Source of the DNA: Legionella gratiana
GTDB lineage: Bacteria > Pseudomonadota > Gammaproteobacteria > Legionellales > Legionellaceae
Length of the DNA stretch: 64,000 nt
Direction: 5' to 3'
Assembly (NCBI RefSeq): GCF_001467695.1
Contig: NZ_LNYE01000020.1
Coordinates: 398,681-462,680, forward strand
Shown: positions 1 through 12,960 of the stretch, one piece after another
Numbering within the stretch: the first letter of the stretch is position 1
Layout: each line of letters starts with the position of its first letter
Notes under the pieces: generated by a model
Database searches by the model: none
What the model saw: only the letters and a program-made list of their open reading frames with translations
Told to the model about the DNA's origin: nothing
Program-made: the position numbers and the translations under genes

Positions 1-399
<399 letters not shown>

Positions 400-410
400 G
401 GCAGGCAGAT

Positions 411-833
411 ATGACTAGAACAACGCACTTAGATATAGTTAGTGCTGAACATGAAATATTCTCTGGTTTAGTAGAAATGGTTGTTGCAACCGGAGAATTA
501 GGTGAGATAGGTATTACCGCTGGTCATGCTCCCTTACTTACTGTTCTGAAACCGGGTGAAGTGAGGCTCACCTTACCTGGTGGTACTCAAGAAATATATT
601 ATGTACAAGGCGGAATGTTAGAAGTGCAACCTAATTGTGTCACTGTTCTTGCTGATGAAGTTGAGCGTGCCGAGCATATTGATGAAGCAGCTGCTCTTGC
701 TGCGAAAGCTCAAGCTGAAGCAGCGATGACTGGTAAAGGCGGTGAGATGGATTATTCCGTTGCTGCTGCGGAATTAGCGCGTGCTGTTGCGCAAATCCGT
801 GCTATCCAAAAAGTTAGAAAATTGGTTAAGTAA
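411..833 (+). CDS. atpC: ATP synthase F1 subunit epsilon
   Basis: Epsilon subunit of F1Fo ATP synthase, part of the central stalk that couples rotation to catalysis and can inhibit ATP hydrolysis. The protein of 140 residues has the N-terminal beta-sandwich (LDIVSAEHEIFSG, GEIGITAGHAPLL, motifs strongly conserved in AtpC) and a C-terminal helical hairpin rich in Ala and charged residues. An in-frame ATG at 396 overlaps the atpD stop, but the ATG at 411 has a GAGG eight bases upstream and matches the usual start position before the TTHLDIV segment, so I chose 411. It is the last gene of the atp operon and is followed at once by a palindromic repeat. Confidence 0.95.
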   Translation: MTRTTHLDIVSAEHEIFSGLVEMVVATGELGEIGITAGHAPLLTVLKPGEVRLTLPGGTQEIYYVQGGMLEVQPNCVTVLADEVERAEHIDEAAALAAKAQAEAAMTGKGGEMDYSVAAAELARAVAQIRAIQKVRKLVK

Positions 834-875
834 CGTGAGTTCGACATAAAAGGCATTTCTATGCCTTTTATGTCG
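831..875. repeat. Palindromic dispersed repeat, full copy A
   Basis: A perfect 15-bp inverted repeat: left arm cgacataaaaggcat at 842-856, loop ttct, right arm at 861-875. It is preceded by taacgtgagtt, whose TAA is the atpC stop. It can form a strong hairpin and may terminate atp transcription, although no T-run follows. Related full or half copies occur at 7917, 23577, 26912, 52177 and 60108. Confidence 0.85.
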
Positions 876-1135
876 CTAAACGAACGTTTAAGTAGCTATT
901 CATTTTATCCACTTTTAGAGCTTCTTTGTGTCATTAATAATGCGGAAGATGCTCTAATTCTAAATCGACTGATTTTTCAAATAATTCTGCCTAAAGTTAA
1001 CTAACTTTGATTCTTCTCCATATAAACTGTGGCATATCTTGAGCAATCCCTTATTTTTTGATAAGGCTATATCAACATGTAAAATCAAGGTACACTAGGG
1101 ATCCATGCTTTTATGGATTATTTGATGATTGTGAC
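876..1135. other. atpC-efflux operon intergenic region
   Basis: About 260 bases without a supported gene. A short inverted repeat, taaac-gaac-gttta, lies at 877-890 and could be a regulator site for the efflux operon, but this is weak. A TTG-initiated extension of the next gene (from 1058) is open but lacks protein character and would bury the signal peptide. No metal-responsive regulator gene is linked. Confidence 0.4.
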
Positions 1136-2380
1136 ATGCGAAATTTATTGTATCTGGTTGTTTCTATAGCAGTTAACATTTTAATGAATGAAGCATTTGC
1201 TGCTCCTTTTACCTTTAAACAGGCTTTAGAGATTGCGTATCGTAATAACCCTGAATTACAAGCAGAAATAGAGAAAGCACACGCAATGCGCGGTTATTTT
1301 ATTCAAAGCGGCCTCTATCCTAATCCACAACTCACCTTAACTGCTGAAAATTTTGGAGGTTCTGGTTCTTACTCAAGTTATGAGGCAGCAGAAACTACGG
1401 CCTCGGTAACGCAGCCCATTCCTTTAGGAAATCGCTTAGCGTATTTAAAAAAAGCAACTTATGCCGATTATTTAGCGTCATTAGCACAAATTCAAGTTCA
1501 AAAGGCTACGCTCTATATAGCTGTTGGAGTTGCCTATGTTGATGCATTTTATGCAGGTCAATGGCATCAAGTCACTAAAAAACTAGTCCGTCTTAATCAA
1601 GATATTGTGGCTGCTATTGAGCGACGAGTTAAGGCAGGTGCAGGAGCTGAATTAGATTTACGATTAGCACAAATACGTTTAGGTGAGGCACGTATACAAG
1701 AAAATAAGGCGGTACGCGATGAGTTGGCGCAAAGAGCTAAATTATCTCGGTTGTTAGGTGATGGTCTAAGAATAGATCGATCGTTGATTGATAAAGGATT
1801 TCCCGCTGTTGAATTAAAATGGGACGTGCTGTTGAAGAAACTACCACAAAGCCCCCAGCTCCAACAAATGCAATTACAACTGCAAGCTAAGCGTGCAGCT
1901 ATTACAGCGGTGAAAAAATCGGTATGGCCTGATTTAAATATTCAGCTAGGTGGGCGCCACTTTTCCGATGATGGCAGTAATGCGGCAGTGATGTCTGCAT
2001 ATGCGCAAGTTCCGGTGTTTGATCGAAATCAAGGAAAAATTCTGACTGCAGAAGCACAATATACGCAAACAGCTCATGAATACCAAGGATCACAACTGGA
2101 CGTTCGACAAAACACCTATACCATTTTCTTACAAGCGCAACAAAGTGAGTATGAGGCAACACAAGTCACGCACTCATTATTGCCTTTAGCACGTAAATCA
2201 ATCAAATTAGCTCAAGAAGGTTATCAAATGGGTCGCTATACCTATATTGAATTATCAATCTCGCTCAATACGTTATATGAAGAAGAGCGCCATTATCAAC
2301 AAGCTCATGCCGATTACCATAAAGCATTAATTCAACTCACTGGACTTTTAGGATTGCGTCCTACTAAGGAGAGTAAATGA
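1136..2380 (+). CDS. helC: Metal efflux outer membrane channel, CzcC/HelC type
   Basis: TolC-superfamily outer membrane channel of a tripartite heavy-metal efflux pump, exporting ions across the outer membrane. I start at the ATG at 1136 because the product then opens with a clear Sec signal peptide (MRNLLYLVVS, ending AFAA before PFTFKQAL). The mature protein carries two OEP-type repeats, with FTFKQALEIAYRNNPEL at the start of the first helix and a second NLNIQLGGRHF-type segment near residue 285, and long amphipathic helices typical of the alpha barrel. The stop overlaps the start of the adaptor gene in ATGA, showing translational coupling. The symbol follows the Legionella helCBA operon; czcC would be equivalent. 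Substrate ion is inferred. Confidence 0.85.
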   Translation: MRNLLYLVVSIAVNILMNEAFAAPFTFKQALEIAYRNNPELQAEIEKAHAMRGYFIQSGLYPNPQLTLTAENFGGSGSYSSYEAAETTASVTQPIPLGNRLAYLKKATYADYLASLAQIQVQKATLYIAVGVAYVDAFYAGQWHQVTKKLVRLNQDIVAAIERRVKAGAGAELDLRLAQIRLGEARIQENKAVRDELAQRAKLSRLLGDGLRIDRSLIDKGFPAVELKWDVLLKKLPQSPQLQQMQLQLQAKRAAITAVKKSVWPDLNIQLGGRHFSDDGSNAAVMSAYAQVPVFDRNQGKILTAEAQYTQTAHEYQGSQLDVRQNTYTIFLQAQQSEYEATQVTHSLLPLARKSIKLAQEGYQMGRYTYIELSISLNTLYEEERHYQQAHADYHKALIQLTGLLGLRPTKESK

Positions 2381-3630
2381 AATTTATAAAAACATTCGTT
2401 TCCTTTTTATTCCTATTTATTTTTTCAATTGGAGCAAGTTCTTTTTCTCTTTGGGCTAGTGAGGATAACCAGGCAATAGAAGATAGCGAGCACCAAGAAA
2501 TAGAAAAAGGACCTAAGGGGGGGCGACTTTTTAAAGAAGGGGATTTGGCGCTTGAATTGCTCATCATGGAGCATGGAATGCCTCCTCATTTTCGTGCTTA
2601 TCTTTATCAAAAAGGAAAAGCAATTTCACCTGACCAATCACAACTGACCGTACAATTAACCCGTTTTAATCAGAAAGAAGAAGTAATTACCTTTATTCCT
2701 GTTGAGAGCTTTTTACAAAGTAAGCAAGTGATCCAAGAGCCACATTCATTTGATGTGTCGCTTCAATTAAATTATGCTGGAAAATCCTATAGTTGGCATT
2801 ATTCAACTTATGAGAATCGCGTGAAATTGGTTCCTGCTGTGCTTCAGTCCGCAGACATCCAAACAGCAAAAGCGCAAAGTCAACTAATTAAAACACAACT
2901 CAAGGTAGTGGGAAAAATTACTCCCAATCGCGACACTATGGCTCCGATTTATGCTCGTTATTCTGGAATTATTAAGTCGATGAATAAAAATTTAGGGGAT
3001 GAAGTGACTAAAGGAGAATTATTAGCAATTATTGAAAGCAATGAGAGTTTACAAAATTACAACATCACAGCACCTATTACGGGTACGGTCGTGCAAAAAT
3101 ATACAACCAATGGGGAGTTGGCGCAAAATACCAAACCCATTTACGAAATTGCAAATTTAAATAATGTTTGGGCTGATTTCACTTTATATCGCAAAGAAGC
3201 ACCGTTAGTAAAACAAGGTATGGATATTATTGTCATGGGCGATGAAGGAGCACCCAAGTCACTTAGTACTATTTCTTATATAGCGCCTTTAGGTATCGAA
3301 GACACACAAACGACTCTGGCACGGGCTATTTTACCCAATGAAAAGCGTCTTTGGCTGCCTGGTATGTATGTAAATGGTGAAATTATAATCAAAGAAAGAG
3401 CGGTACCGGTAGCAGTGCTTCTCTCCGCACTTCAACGCATGGATGACCAAGATGTAGTTTTTGTCCAACAAGGAGATTATTTTGAAGCAACGCCGGTAGA
3501 ACTGGGGCAAAGAGATGAGCAATGGGTTGAAATAGTATCAGGTCTTGAGGCAGGACAGCGTTATGTAACTAAAAACAGTTTTTATATTAAGGCTGAGCTC
3601 GGCAAAGAAGGCGCAAGCCACGAGCACTAA
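2377..3630 (+). CDS. helB: Metal efflux periplasmic adaptor, CzcB/HelB type
   Basis: Membrane fusion (periplasmic adaptor) protein of 417 residues linking the inner-membrane pump to the outer-membrane channel. It has an N-terminal hydrophobic signal/anchor (about residues 1-27), an extra domain before the core (residues 45-150) as seen in CzcB/HelB-type adaptors, and a split lipoyl/barrel-sandwich domain with GIIKSMNKNLGDEVTKGELL and ITAPITGTVVQ. The C-terminal membrane-proximal region contains LPGMYVNGEI, a conserved adaptor motif, and ends in SHEH, a possible metal ligand. A strong AAGGAG lies just before the start. Part of the helCBA operon; the pump gene follows after 9 bases. Confidence 0.88.
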   Translation: MKFIKTFVSFLFLFIFSIGASSFSLWASEDNQAIEDSEHQEIEKGPKGGRLFKEGDLALELLIMEHGMPPHFRAYLYQKGKAISPDQSQLTVQLTRFNQKEEVITFIPVESFLQSKQVIQEPHSFDVSLQLNYAGKSYSWHYSTYENRVKLVPAVLQSADIQTAKAQSQLIKTQLKVVGKITPNRDTMAPIYARYSGIIKSMNKNLGDEVTKGELLAIIESNESLQNYNITAPITGTVVQKYTTNGELAQNTKPIYEIANLNNVWADFTLYRKEAPLVKQGMDIIVMGDEGAPKSLSTISYIAPLGIEDTQTTLARAILPNEKRLWLPGMYVNGEIIIKERAVPVAVLLSALQRMDDQDVVFVQQGDYFEATPVELGQRDEQWVEIVSGLEAGQRYVTKNSFYIKAELGKEGASHEH

Positions 3631-6771
<3,141 letters not shown>

Positions 6772-6799
6772 AACCACAAGACTGTATATCAGCCCGCTG

Positions 6800-6821
6800 A
6801 AATGTCTTTATATGGACATTT
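6800..6821. promoter_or_regulatory. Inverted repeat and promoter before toxin-antitoxin
   Basis: A 7-bp inverted repeat, aaatgtc at 6800-6806 and gacattt at 6815-6821, is followed at 6837-6846 by the -10-like tatagtataat, 20-30 bases before the antitoxin start. The position fits an autorepression operator of the type used by antitoxins, an inference from location and symmetry only. Confidence 0.35.
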
Positions 6822-6865
6822 GTCTTTGTGCGTGCTATAGTATAATAAAGTACGAGGAGTTTATT

Positions 6866-7240
6866 ATGCAAACTAATACACGTTCTTTACAAGACATACC
6901 CGATGACGTTGTATGGAAATCCTTAGCGAATCTTGTGGATCGTTTTGATTTAAAAGAAAATGAAGCTCGCATTTTAATGGGAGATATGCCTCGCTCTACA
7001 TATACTTCTCATAAAGCAAAATTAAATAGAGATCAAAAAGAACGAGTTTCTTATCTTTTAGGAATTTATAAATCGTTACGTATTTTGTTCGAAGATGAAG
7101 AGCAAGCCAGGACGTGGATTAATCGTAAAAATAACTTACCTCCTTTTAAGGGACTAACTCCAAAAGAATATATGCTGGAAGGGGGAATGGTTCGTCTTGC
7201 AGATGTGAGGAAGTTTCTGGATTTTTGGAGAGGTTATTAG
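6866..7240 (+). CDS. Xre/MbcA/ParS-type antitoxin
   Basis: Antitoxin of 124 residues predicted to neutralise the RES toxin encoded next and to repress the pair. The N-terminal two thirds is a helical Xre-like DNA-binding region (DLKENEARILMGDMPRSTYTSHK resembles a degenerate HTH) and the C terminus is a DUF2384/MbcA-ParS-Xre toxin-binding domain with LFEDEEQARTWINRKN and PPF-GLTPKEYML, both family hallmarks. I start at 6866 because GAGGAG lies at 6854-6859; the open frame extends upstream to 6713 across the pump gene end without support. The toxin starts 2 bases after the stop, so the two are co-translated. Confidence 0.85.
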   Translation: MQTNTRSLQDIPDDVVWKSLANLVDRFDLKENEARILMGDMPRSTYTSHKAKLNRDQKERVSYLLGIYKSLRILFEDEEQARTWINRKNNLPPFKGLTPKEYMLEGGMVRLADVRKFLDFWRGY

Positions 7241-7241
7241 G

Positions 7242-7919
7242 ATGTATTGCTTTATAAATTTTAGTGAACAGGTACATCGATTAATACCTTCCAAATTTCC
7301 ACCAGTAACTTTATTTGATTGGGCAGATTCTGCAGAAGAGCTTGAACAAATTGCACTTCTTGAAGGCCTAACTAATGAACGAATTCTTGCAGAGTTCGGT
7401 AAAATAAATTTGATAGAAAAAGAGGATTGGATCGGTGGTCCCGGATCGACTCCTATTATGGCTGCTTTTACACATATTGGCTTTGAGTCACGATTTAGTG
7501 ATGGCAGTTTTGGTGTTTATTATGCTGCTTCATCACTTGAAACAGCAATAAAGGAAACTAGCTTTCATCGAGAAAGGTTTTATAGCGCATCTAATGAAAA
7601 ACCTTGTTCTATATCAATGAGAGAGTATCTCGCTAAGATAAAGAAACCCTTAATAGATATTACCCATAAAAAGTATGAAGAGTTATTTAATCCAGATCCT
7701 GCTTGTTATAGTAAAAGTCAGGGGTTTGGAAAAAAAGTTTATGAAGAAAAACACTGGGGTTTACTTTATCCAAGTGTCAGAAATTTAAATAGCTTATGTA
7801 TGGCTATATTAAGACCTCCCGCACTCACTATACCCATACAGGGATGTCATTTAAGGTATATTTGGGACGGCGAGCGAATTTCTGAGGTTTATAAAGAAAG
7901 TAAAATAACAAATATTTAA
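7242..7919 (+). CDS. RES-domain toxin
   Basis: Toxin of 225 residues from the RES family, whose members degrade NAD+ or ADP-ribosylate targets when freed from a MbcA/ParS/Xre antitoxin. Visible family features are Arg84 in SRFSDGSFGVYY, the tyrosines at 93-94, the TAIKE segment (Glu105) and the late LLYPSVRN containing the conserved serine of the R-E-S triad. The partner antitoxin directly precedes it, the standard order for this family. The stop codon TAA at 7917-7919 is also the first three bases of a copy of the dispersed repeat found after atpC. Catalytic residues look intact, so the toxin is probably functional. Confidence 0.88.
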   Translation: MYCFINFSEQVHRLIPSKFPPVTLFDWADSAEELEQIALLEGLTNERILAEFGKINLIEKEDWIGGPGSTPIMAAFTHIGFESRFSDGSFGVYYAASSLETAIKETSFHRERFYSASNEKPCSISMREYLAKIKKPLIDITHKKYEELFNPDPACYSKSQGFGKKVYEEKHWGLLYPSVRNLNSLCMAILRPPALTIPIQGCHLRYIWDGERISEVYKESKITNI

Positions 7920-7942
7920 CGTGAGTTCGATATAAAAGGTAT
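7917..7942. repeat. Half copy B of dispersed repeat
   Basis: Bases 7917-7942 match 831-856 (left arm of copy A plus leader) at 24 of 26 positions, in the same orientation, starting in both cases at the TAA stop of the upstream gene. The right arm is missing here. Together the two copies bracket the metal-efflux and toxin-antitoxin genes. Confidence 0.75.
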
Positions 7943-8071
7943 GAAATACTTTTTAGAGCTAAAAGATATCTATTCTTAAAAAACAAATTTGATCTCGAAA
8001 TCGTTTGCTTGATCTGTATATTTAGTCGTTGCTGTAAATGGTTACATTAATTGACCCTCAGAGGGTTCGTC

Positions 8072-10228
8072 CTAGCCATTTTTTTTGTTTAGAGAAGCCT
8101 TTTTACTTTCAATGTCAGAAAATAAAACAATCCTATTTTTTCCGTTTGCTTTTGCAAAATATAAAGCTTTATCCGCAGCTTCGATTAACTCAGTGGGGGT
8201 ATGGCCATGAGTTGGATATATGGATATTCCAATAGAAATGGTGATGGGGCCTACCTCTTGCGCTCCATATTTTATTTGGAGTCCAGAAACTGCATTTCTA
8301 ATACTCTCAGCTCGTGACTTAATCATTTTTTCATCGGTATTGTAAAAGACCACAATAAATTCTTCTCCACCGTAACGAGCTGCAACATCACCAACACGAA
8401 CATCTTCTTGTAATATTTTTCCAAGCTCTTTTAAAGCAACATCTCCAGCATCATGGCCGTAAGTGTCATTTATTTTCTTAAAGTGATCTAGGTCTAACAT
8501 TAAGAGTGCAATAGGACTTTTTGTTCGTTCGGATTGATGAATTTGCTTTAAAAGAAAGTCTTCTAAATAACGGCGGTTATATAGCCCAGTTAGGGGATCA
8601 CGCATCGATTGATAACGGAGATTTTCTCTTAAGCGTACATTCGCAAAGGCAAGAGCAGTTAACTCAGAAAAGGCAGTAATCATAAGTTGTTGGTTTTGTG
8701 AAAATGCAATGGGAGCCTCTTGGGCGATTTCCATATATAATAAACCGTAAATATCATTTTGAGCCATGAGTGGAACACATAAGAATGATAATTTCTGCTC
8801 ACTAGAAAGGTTCACATGATTGCAAATTAATTCATTATGAGCCTGGTTTACCTGATGCATCCTTCCCAAGCGAATCGCCCAGCATTCATCAGGAGTAAAC
8901 GCAGTCTCTTGAGTGTTTGGTGAGCCCCAACTTGCAGCTGTTTCTAGATAATTTTTTGAGGGATGCATTACATATAAATAACCACTAGCAAAATGGAGCA
9001 TGCGTTGACAATATTTTGTCATTACATGACTTAATTCTTCCTGGGAGCTGCAAGCAAGCATAATATCACTCATCTCGACAAGAAGCGTAATTTGCTCATT
9101 TTTATCTTGTAGTGCTTGCATTCCTGCATTGAGTTTTTCGTAGGATTCTTTCAGTTCGAGCTGCTCTTGGATATGTTTGGTAATATTGCGAATAATATGA
9201 ACAGTACCATTTGTTTCATTATGTCCATTTTTAATTAAACTGGAAGTAATTTCATAGACATTAAGTTCTTTATTGATCTCAAATTCAATATTTCGTATAA
9301 ATTCCCCGCCTTTTAGAGATTCTTTCCATTGTTCTATCAATTTATTTTTTGAAGCAGGACTATCTACAAGACTCTCATCTAGAGTCATGCCAATAGATAA
9401 TGGTTTGCCAAATAAGCGCTTAAACTCTCGTTGATATGCTTCATTAAACAGGATATAGCGATTATTATTATCAATAGCAGCAATCATATCAGAGGCTCCT
9501 TCTATAATACCTCTTAATTGGTTCTCAATATTTTTTCTGCCCTGTTCCGCTTTGAGGCTTTTTGATAATTCTCTATTTGCCAAAATAAACGCGATGATTA
9601 AACCGCATATGCTAACTATTCTACCAATAATAATGGCAATGTTGGTCATTTTTGTACTATTGAAAGCGATTTGATTTCTTTCCTTTAATAAGACGAGTTC
9701 AACAGATTTTATTTCTTGGGCCGCACTCTTAATTTGATTGGAAAGATCTTGCTCTTGAAGAAATGAGTTGATCCTCTCTGGTGTATTAAACTTGTCATTC
9801 ATTTTTAATTGAATGATTTGATTTAATTGTTTGAATCGTTGATTGGTTAAATCAAGAAAATGAGTAATTCGTTCTGTTTGAGAGGGATTATCTCTAATTG
9901 AATTCATTAACTTATCAAAATCATTTTTTAAGTCAAATTTCACTTTATCAATATTTTCTATAAACTTCTCATTACCAGAGAGAAGATAAGCTTCTTCTTG
10001 AGAGTCAATATTGAGAATGGTTATAAGTATTTTATCAGTATCTTGAATAACTTGATACGTATGTGCAACCCACTCATTGGCGTCGCTCATTTTATTCACT
10101 TCAAGATAGGATAAAAACCCCAGCCCTGTTACAAGAGTAAGTGCAGGGATAAAAATAATATAAAGTAAAAATTTGCTGAATTTTGAATTTGAGATGATAT
10201 TGTCGTCCATAACAAATTGCTTAATCAA
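8072..10228 (-). CDS. Diguanylate cyclase with CHASE3, PAS, GAF and GGDEF
   Basis: Membrane-bound c-di-GMP synthase, about 718 residues. Order: TM1 (about 18-40); a periplasmic CHASE3-like domain with ILNIDSQEEAYLLSG; TM2 (about 190-215); a PAS domain beginning GIIEGASDMIAAIDNNN; a GAF-like domain (about 385-530); and a C-terminal GGDEF domain with DPLTGLYNRRYLEDF and the active-site loop GGEEF near 622. The upstream RVGD matches the RxxD product-inhibition site, so the cyclase should be active and feedback-controlled. A TTG at 10228 has AAGGA just before it; the ATG at 10210 is an alternative start. The stimulus is unknown. It is transcribed away from parC. Confidence 0.9.
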   Translation of the reverse strand: MIKQFVMDDNIISNSKFSKFLLYIIFIPALTLVTGLGFLSYLEVNKMSDANEWVAHTYQVIQDTDKILITILNIDSQEEAYLLSGNEKFIENIDKVKFDLKNDFDKLMNSIRDNPSQTERITHFLDLTNQRFKQLNQIIQLKMNDKFNTPERINSFLQEQDLSNQIKSAAQEIKSVELVLLKERNQIAFNSTKMTNIAIIIGRIVSICGLIIAFILANRELSKSLKAEQGRKNIENQLRGIIEGASDMIAAIDNNNRYILFNEAYQREFKRLFGKPLSIGMTLDESLVDSPASKNKLIEQWKESLKGGEFIRNIEFEINKELNVYEITSSLIKNGHNETNGTVHIIRNITKHIQEQLELKESYEKLNAGMQALQDKNEQITLLVEMSDIMLACSSQEELSHVMTKYCQRMLHFASGYLYVMHPSKNYLETAASWGSPNTQETAFTPDECWAIRLGRMHQVNQAHNELICNHVNLSSEQKLSFLCVPLMAQNDIYGLLYMEIAQEAPIAFSQNQQLMITAFSELTALAFANVRLRENLRYQSMRDPLTGLYNRRYLEDFLLKQIHQSERTKSPIALLMLDLDHFKKINDTYGHDAGDVALKELGKILQEDVRVGDVAARYGGEEFIVVFYNTDEKMIKSRAESIRNAVSGLQIKYGAQEVGPITISIGISIYPTHGHTPTELIEAADKALYFAKANGKNRIVLFSDIESKKASLNKKNG

Positions 10229-10559
10229 TTTTCCTTTATTATAGATTATACGTTACCATTTAACATTCATCGAATATGAAATTTTAAAAGTCTAAAGTAA
10301 TTTTTTATTTACAATAACTTAGTACTTTTATTCTATGCTAATACACAAAGTTATCCACAGGATGAGGATGCTTGAAAAAAACGCACAATAAAAAAATATT
10401 TTAATTTTCAATTGGTTATAATCATATTTGTAATTGTCATTCAAGATCATACAAAGTTATTCACAATTCACGGATGTTATTTATCTATCCTAACAAATCC
10501 TGTGTTAAAATCGCTTTGTAATAAAGCCATACGATGGTTAAATAGCGATAATTAATACT
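10229..10559. promoter_or_regulatory. parC upstream region with two DnaA-box-like sites
   Basis: A 331-base AT-rich divergent region. TTATCCACA at 10351-10359 and TTATTCACA at 10457-10465, on the plus strand, both fit the DnaA-box consensus TTWTNCACA; both are preceded by acaaag, making a 14-15 bp imperfect direct repeat 106 bases apart. A -10-like tataat is near 10429. No gene or clear terminator is visible. Binding by DnaA is an inference from the motif alone. Confidence 0.5.
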
Positions 10560-12821
10560 ATGAATACAAAAAAGATGAATGAACTATCGGAACAAAAATT
10601 ATTAGCCGAATTTACCGAAAAAGCCTATTTGGATTACTCGATGTACGTCATTTTAGATAGAGCTTTACCGCATATTGCAGATGGATTAAAACCCGTTCAA
10701 AGACGTATTGTTTACGCAATGTCTGAATTAGGGCTAAAAGCCACTGCCAAATATAAAAAATCCGCGCGCACTGTTGGAGATGTATTAGGTAAATTTCATC
10801 CACATGGAGACAGTGCTTGTTATGAAGCTATGGTACTTATGGCGCAGCCGTTTTCCTATCGTTATCCTTTTGTGGATGGACAGGGGAATTGGGGGTCTCC
10901 AGACGATCCTAAATCTTTTGCTGCAATGCGTTATACTGAAGCACGCCTATCGCGTTATGCCGAAGTTTTATTAGCAGAGCTTTTACAAGGGACGGTGGAT
11001 TGGGTTGATAATTTTGATGGTACATTACAAGAGCCTGCATTGTTGCCAGCTCGGCTACCTAATATCCTATTAAATGGTGCAACAGGCATTGCAGTGGGCA
11101 TGGCTGCGGATATTTTGCCCCATAATTTAACAGAAGTTGCCAATGCTTGCGTGCACTTATTGGATAATCCTGATGCAGATTTAGCTGCGATTACCCAATA
11201 TATCAAAGGCCCCGACTTCCCCACTGAGGCAGAAATAATTACACCACCTGAAGTTATTAGCTCCATGTATGAATCAGGAAATGGTTCTATAAAAATGAGG
11301 GCAGTATATAGCCAGGAAAAACAAAATATAGTGATTACTGCATTGCCTTACCAGGTGTCAGGAGCCAAAGTATTAGAACAAATTGCACTGCAGATGCAAC
11401 AAAAAAAATTGCCAATGGTTGAGGATCTACGTGATGAATCTGATCATGAACACCCAACACGTTTGGTTATTGTTCCTCGTTCCAATCGTATTGATATTGA
11501 AGGATTAATGTCTCATTTGTTTGCTACTACCGATTTAGAACGAAGTTATCGGGTTAATTTCAATATGATAGGACTTGATGGTAAACCAAGAGTGAAGGGT
11601 TTAGTTGAGATCTTAACTGAGTGGTTGACTTATCGGATACAAGTAGTAAGAAGACGTTTGGAATATCGTTTGGCAAAAGTTTTAGATCGTATTCATGTAC
11701 TCGAAGGATTGCTTATTGCGTATCTGAATATTGATGAAGTTATTGCTATTATTCGTGAACATGAGCAACCCAAACAAGGGTTAATTGCTCGTTTCAATAT
11801 CAGTGATCGTCAAGCAGAAGCTATTTTAGAAATGAAATTGCGCCATTTGGCAAAATTAGAAGAAATAAAATTGCGAGGAGAACTGGATGAGCTTTGTGCG
11901 GAACGAGATAATTTGCAGACTACTTTAGCTTCAGAGCAACGTCTAAAAAGATTAGTGAAAGAAGAAATCATTAGCGATAGAGAGGAGTTTGGTGATGTTC
12001 GTCGCTCACCAATAATTGTTCGCCAAGAATCACAAGCATTAAAAGAAGAGGATATTTTACCCAATGAGCCTATTACTGTAGTACTTTCTAAAAAGGGATG
12101 GGTTAGAGCCGCAAAAGGTCATGATATAAATGGCTATGAATTGAGCTATAAAGCGGGTGATGACTTTAAAGCACAAGCAATGGCTCGCTCCAATCAACAA
12201 ATCCTTTTTTTTGATAGCGAAGGAAAAGTCTATTCTTTGCCTGGGCATGTGTTACCTTCCGCACGTGGACAGGGAGAGCCTTTGACCGGTAAGCTTAATC
12301 CAGCTGAAGGAGTTTTGTTTGAAGCTGTAGTAGGGGGTGAAGCAGAGCAATCAGTATTATTGGCGAGTGATGCAGGGTATGGCTTTATTGCGAAAATCGG
12401 TGATCTTTATGTAAAAAATCGCAATGGCAAAGCCTGTATTAAGCTTCCTGAGTCAAGTCATATGTTACCTCCTCGAATACTCCCTAAGCATGATGAGCTT
12501 TTCATTGCATGTGCAACTAGTGCTGGTCGATTGCTTATTTGCTCGATGCAAGAAATTCCAGAGTTGTCGCGTGGAAAAGGAAATAAATTAATTAGTATTC
12601 CTGCTGCTAAAGTAGTGTCGCGCGAAGAATATGTAATTGATGTACAAGTTTTAACTGCTAACGATACACTTACCGTTCATGCAGGTAAACGTCATTTTAC
12701 CTTAAAAGGAGGGGATCTCGATCATTATAAAGGTGAACGTGGACGTAGAGGGAATAGATTACCGCGCGGCTTGCAAAATGTATCTCAATTGCAAGTGATT
12801 ACATCTGATTCTAATTTGTAG
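10560..12821 (+). CDS. parC: DNA topoisomerase IV subunit A
   Basis: Breakage-reunion subunit of topoisomerase IV, which decatenates daughter chromosomes together with ParE. The 753-residue protein aligns along its length with enterobacterial ParC: the [22 protein letters not shown] start, the quinolone-resistance region [11 protein letters not shown], the catalytic Tyr125 in [11 protein letters not shown], the [10 protein letters not shown] segment and the C-terminal beta-pinwheel with its [12 protein letters not shown] and GERGRRG blades. Ser85 and Glu89 (E. coli 80 and 84) are the quinolone-susceptible residues. An in-frame ATG at 10575 is an alternative start; neither has a strong ribosome site. 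parE is not in the window. Confidence 0.97.
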   Translation: MNTKKMNELSEQKLLAEFTEKAYLDYSMYVILDRALPHIADGLKPVQRRIVYAMSELGLKATAKYKKSARTVGDVLGKFHPHGDSACYEAMVLMAQPFSYRYPFVDGQGNWGSPDDPKSFAAMRYTEARLSRYAEVLLAELLQGTVDWVDNFDGTLQEPALLPARLPNILLNGATGIAVGMAADILPHNLTEVANACVHLLDNPDADLAAITQYIKGPDFPTEAEIITPPEVISSMYESGNGSIKMRAVYSQEKQNIVITALPYQVSGAKVLEQIALQMQQKKLPMVEDLRDESDHEHPTRLVIVPRSNRIDIEGLMSHLFATTDLERSYRVNFNMIGLDGKPRVKGLVEILTEWLTYRIQVVRRRLEYRLAKVLDRIHVLEGLLIAYLNIDEVIAIIREHEQPKQGLIARFNISDRQAEAILEMKLRHLAKLEEIKLRGELDELCAERDNLQTTLASEQRLKRLVKEEIISDREEFGDVRRSPIIVRQESQALKEEDILPNEPITVVLSKKGWVRAAKGHDINGYELSYKAGDDFKAQAMARSNQQILFFDSEGKVYSLPGHVLPSARGQGEPLTGKLNPAEGVLFEAVVGGEAEQSVLLASDAGYGFIAKIGDLYVKNRNGKACIKLPESSHMLPPRILPKHDELFIACATSAGRLLICSMQEIPELSRGKGNKLISIPAAKVVSREEYVIDVQVLTANDTLTVHAGKRHFTLKGGDLDHYKGERGRRGNRLPRGLQNVSQLQVITSDSNL

Positions 12822-12960
12822 AAAACAGGTGCTGTCGAAAGTTTTTCGCGTAGTTGGGACAGTCATATTTTGGACGGAGTTAGGCTTAGCAACTCGTAAA
12901 ATTGTTTCCAGTTATATTACAATACTCAACGTTGTATTCATTGAATGAAATATTTGAGAA

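Noticed and set aside
10351..10465. Chromosome replication origin, because of the DnaA boxes
   Set aside because: Only two boxes, with no cluster, no AT-rich unwinding tract with repeats and no dnaA or dnaN nearby. A promoter role is more likely.
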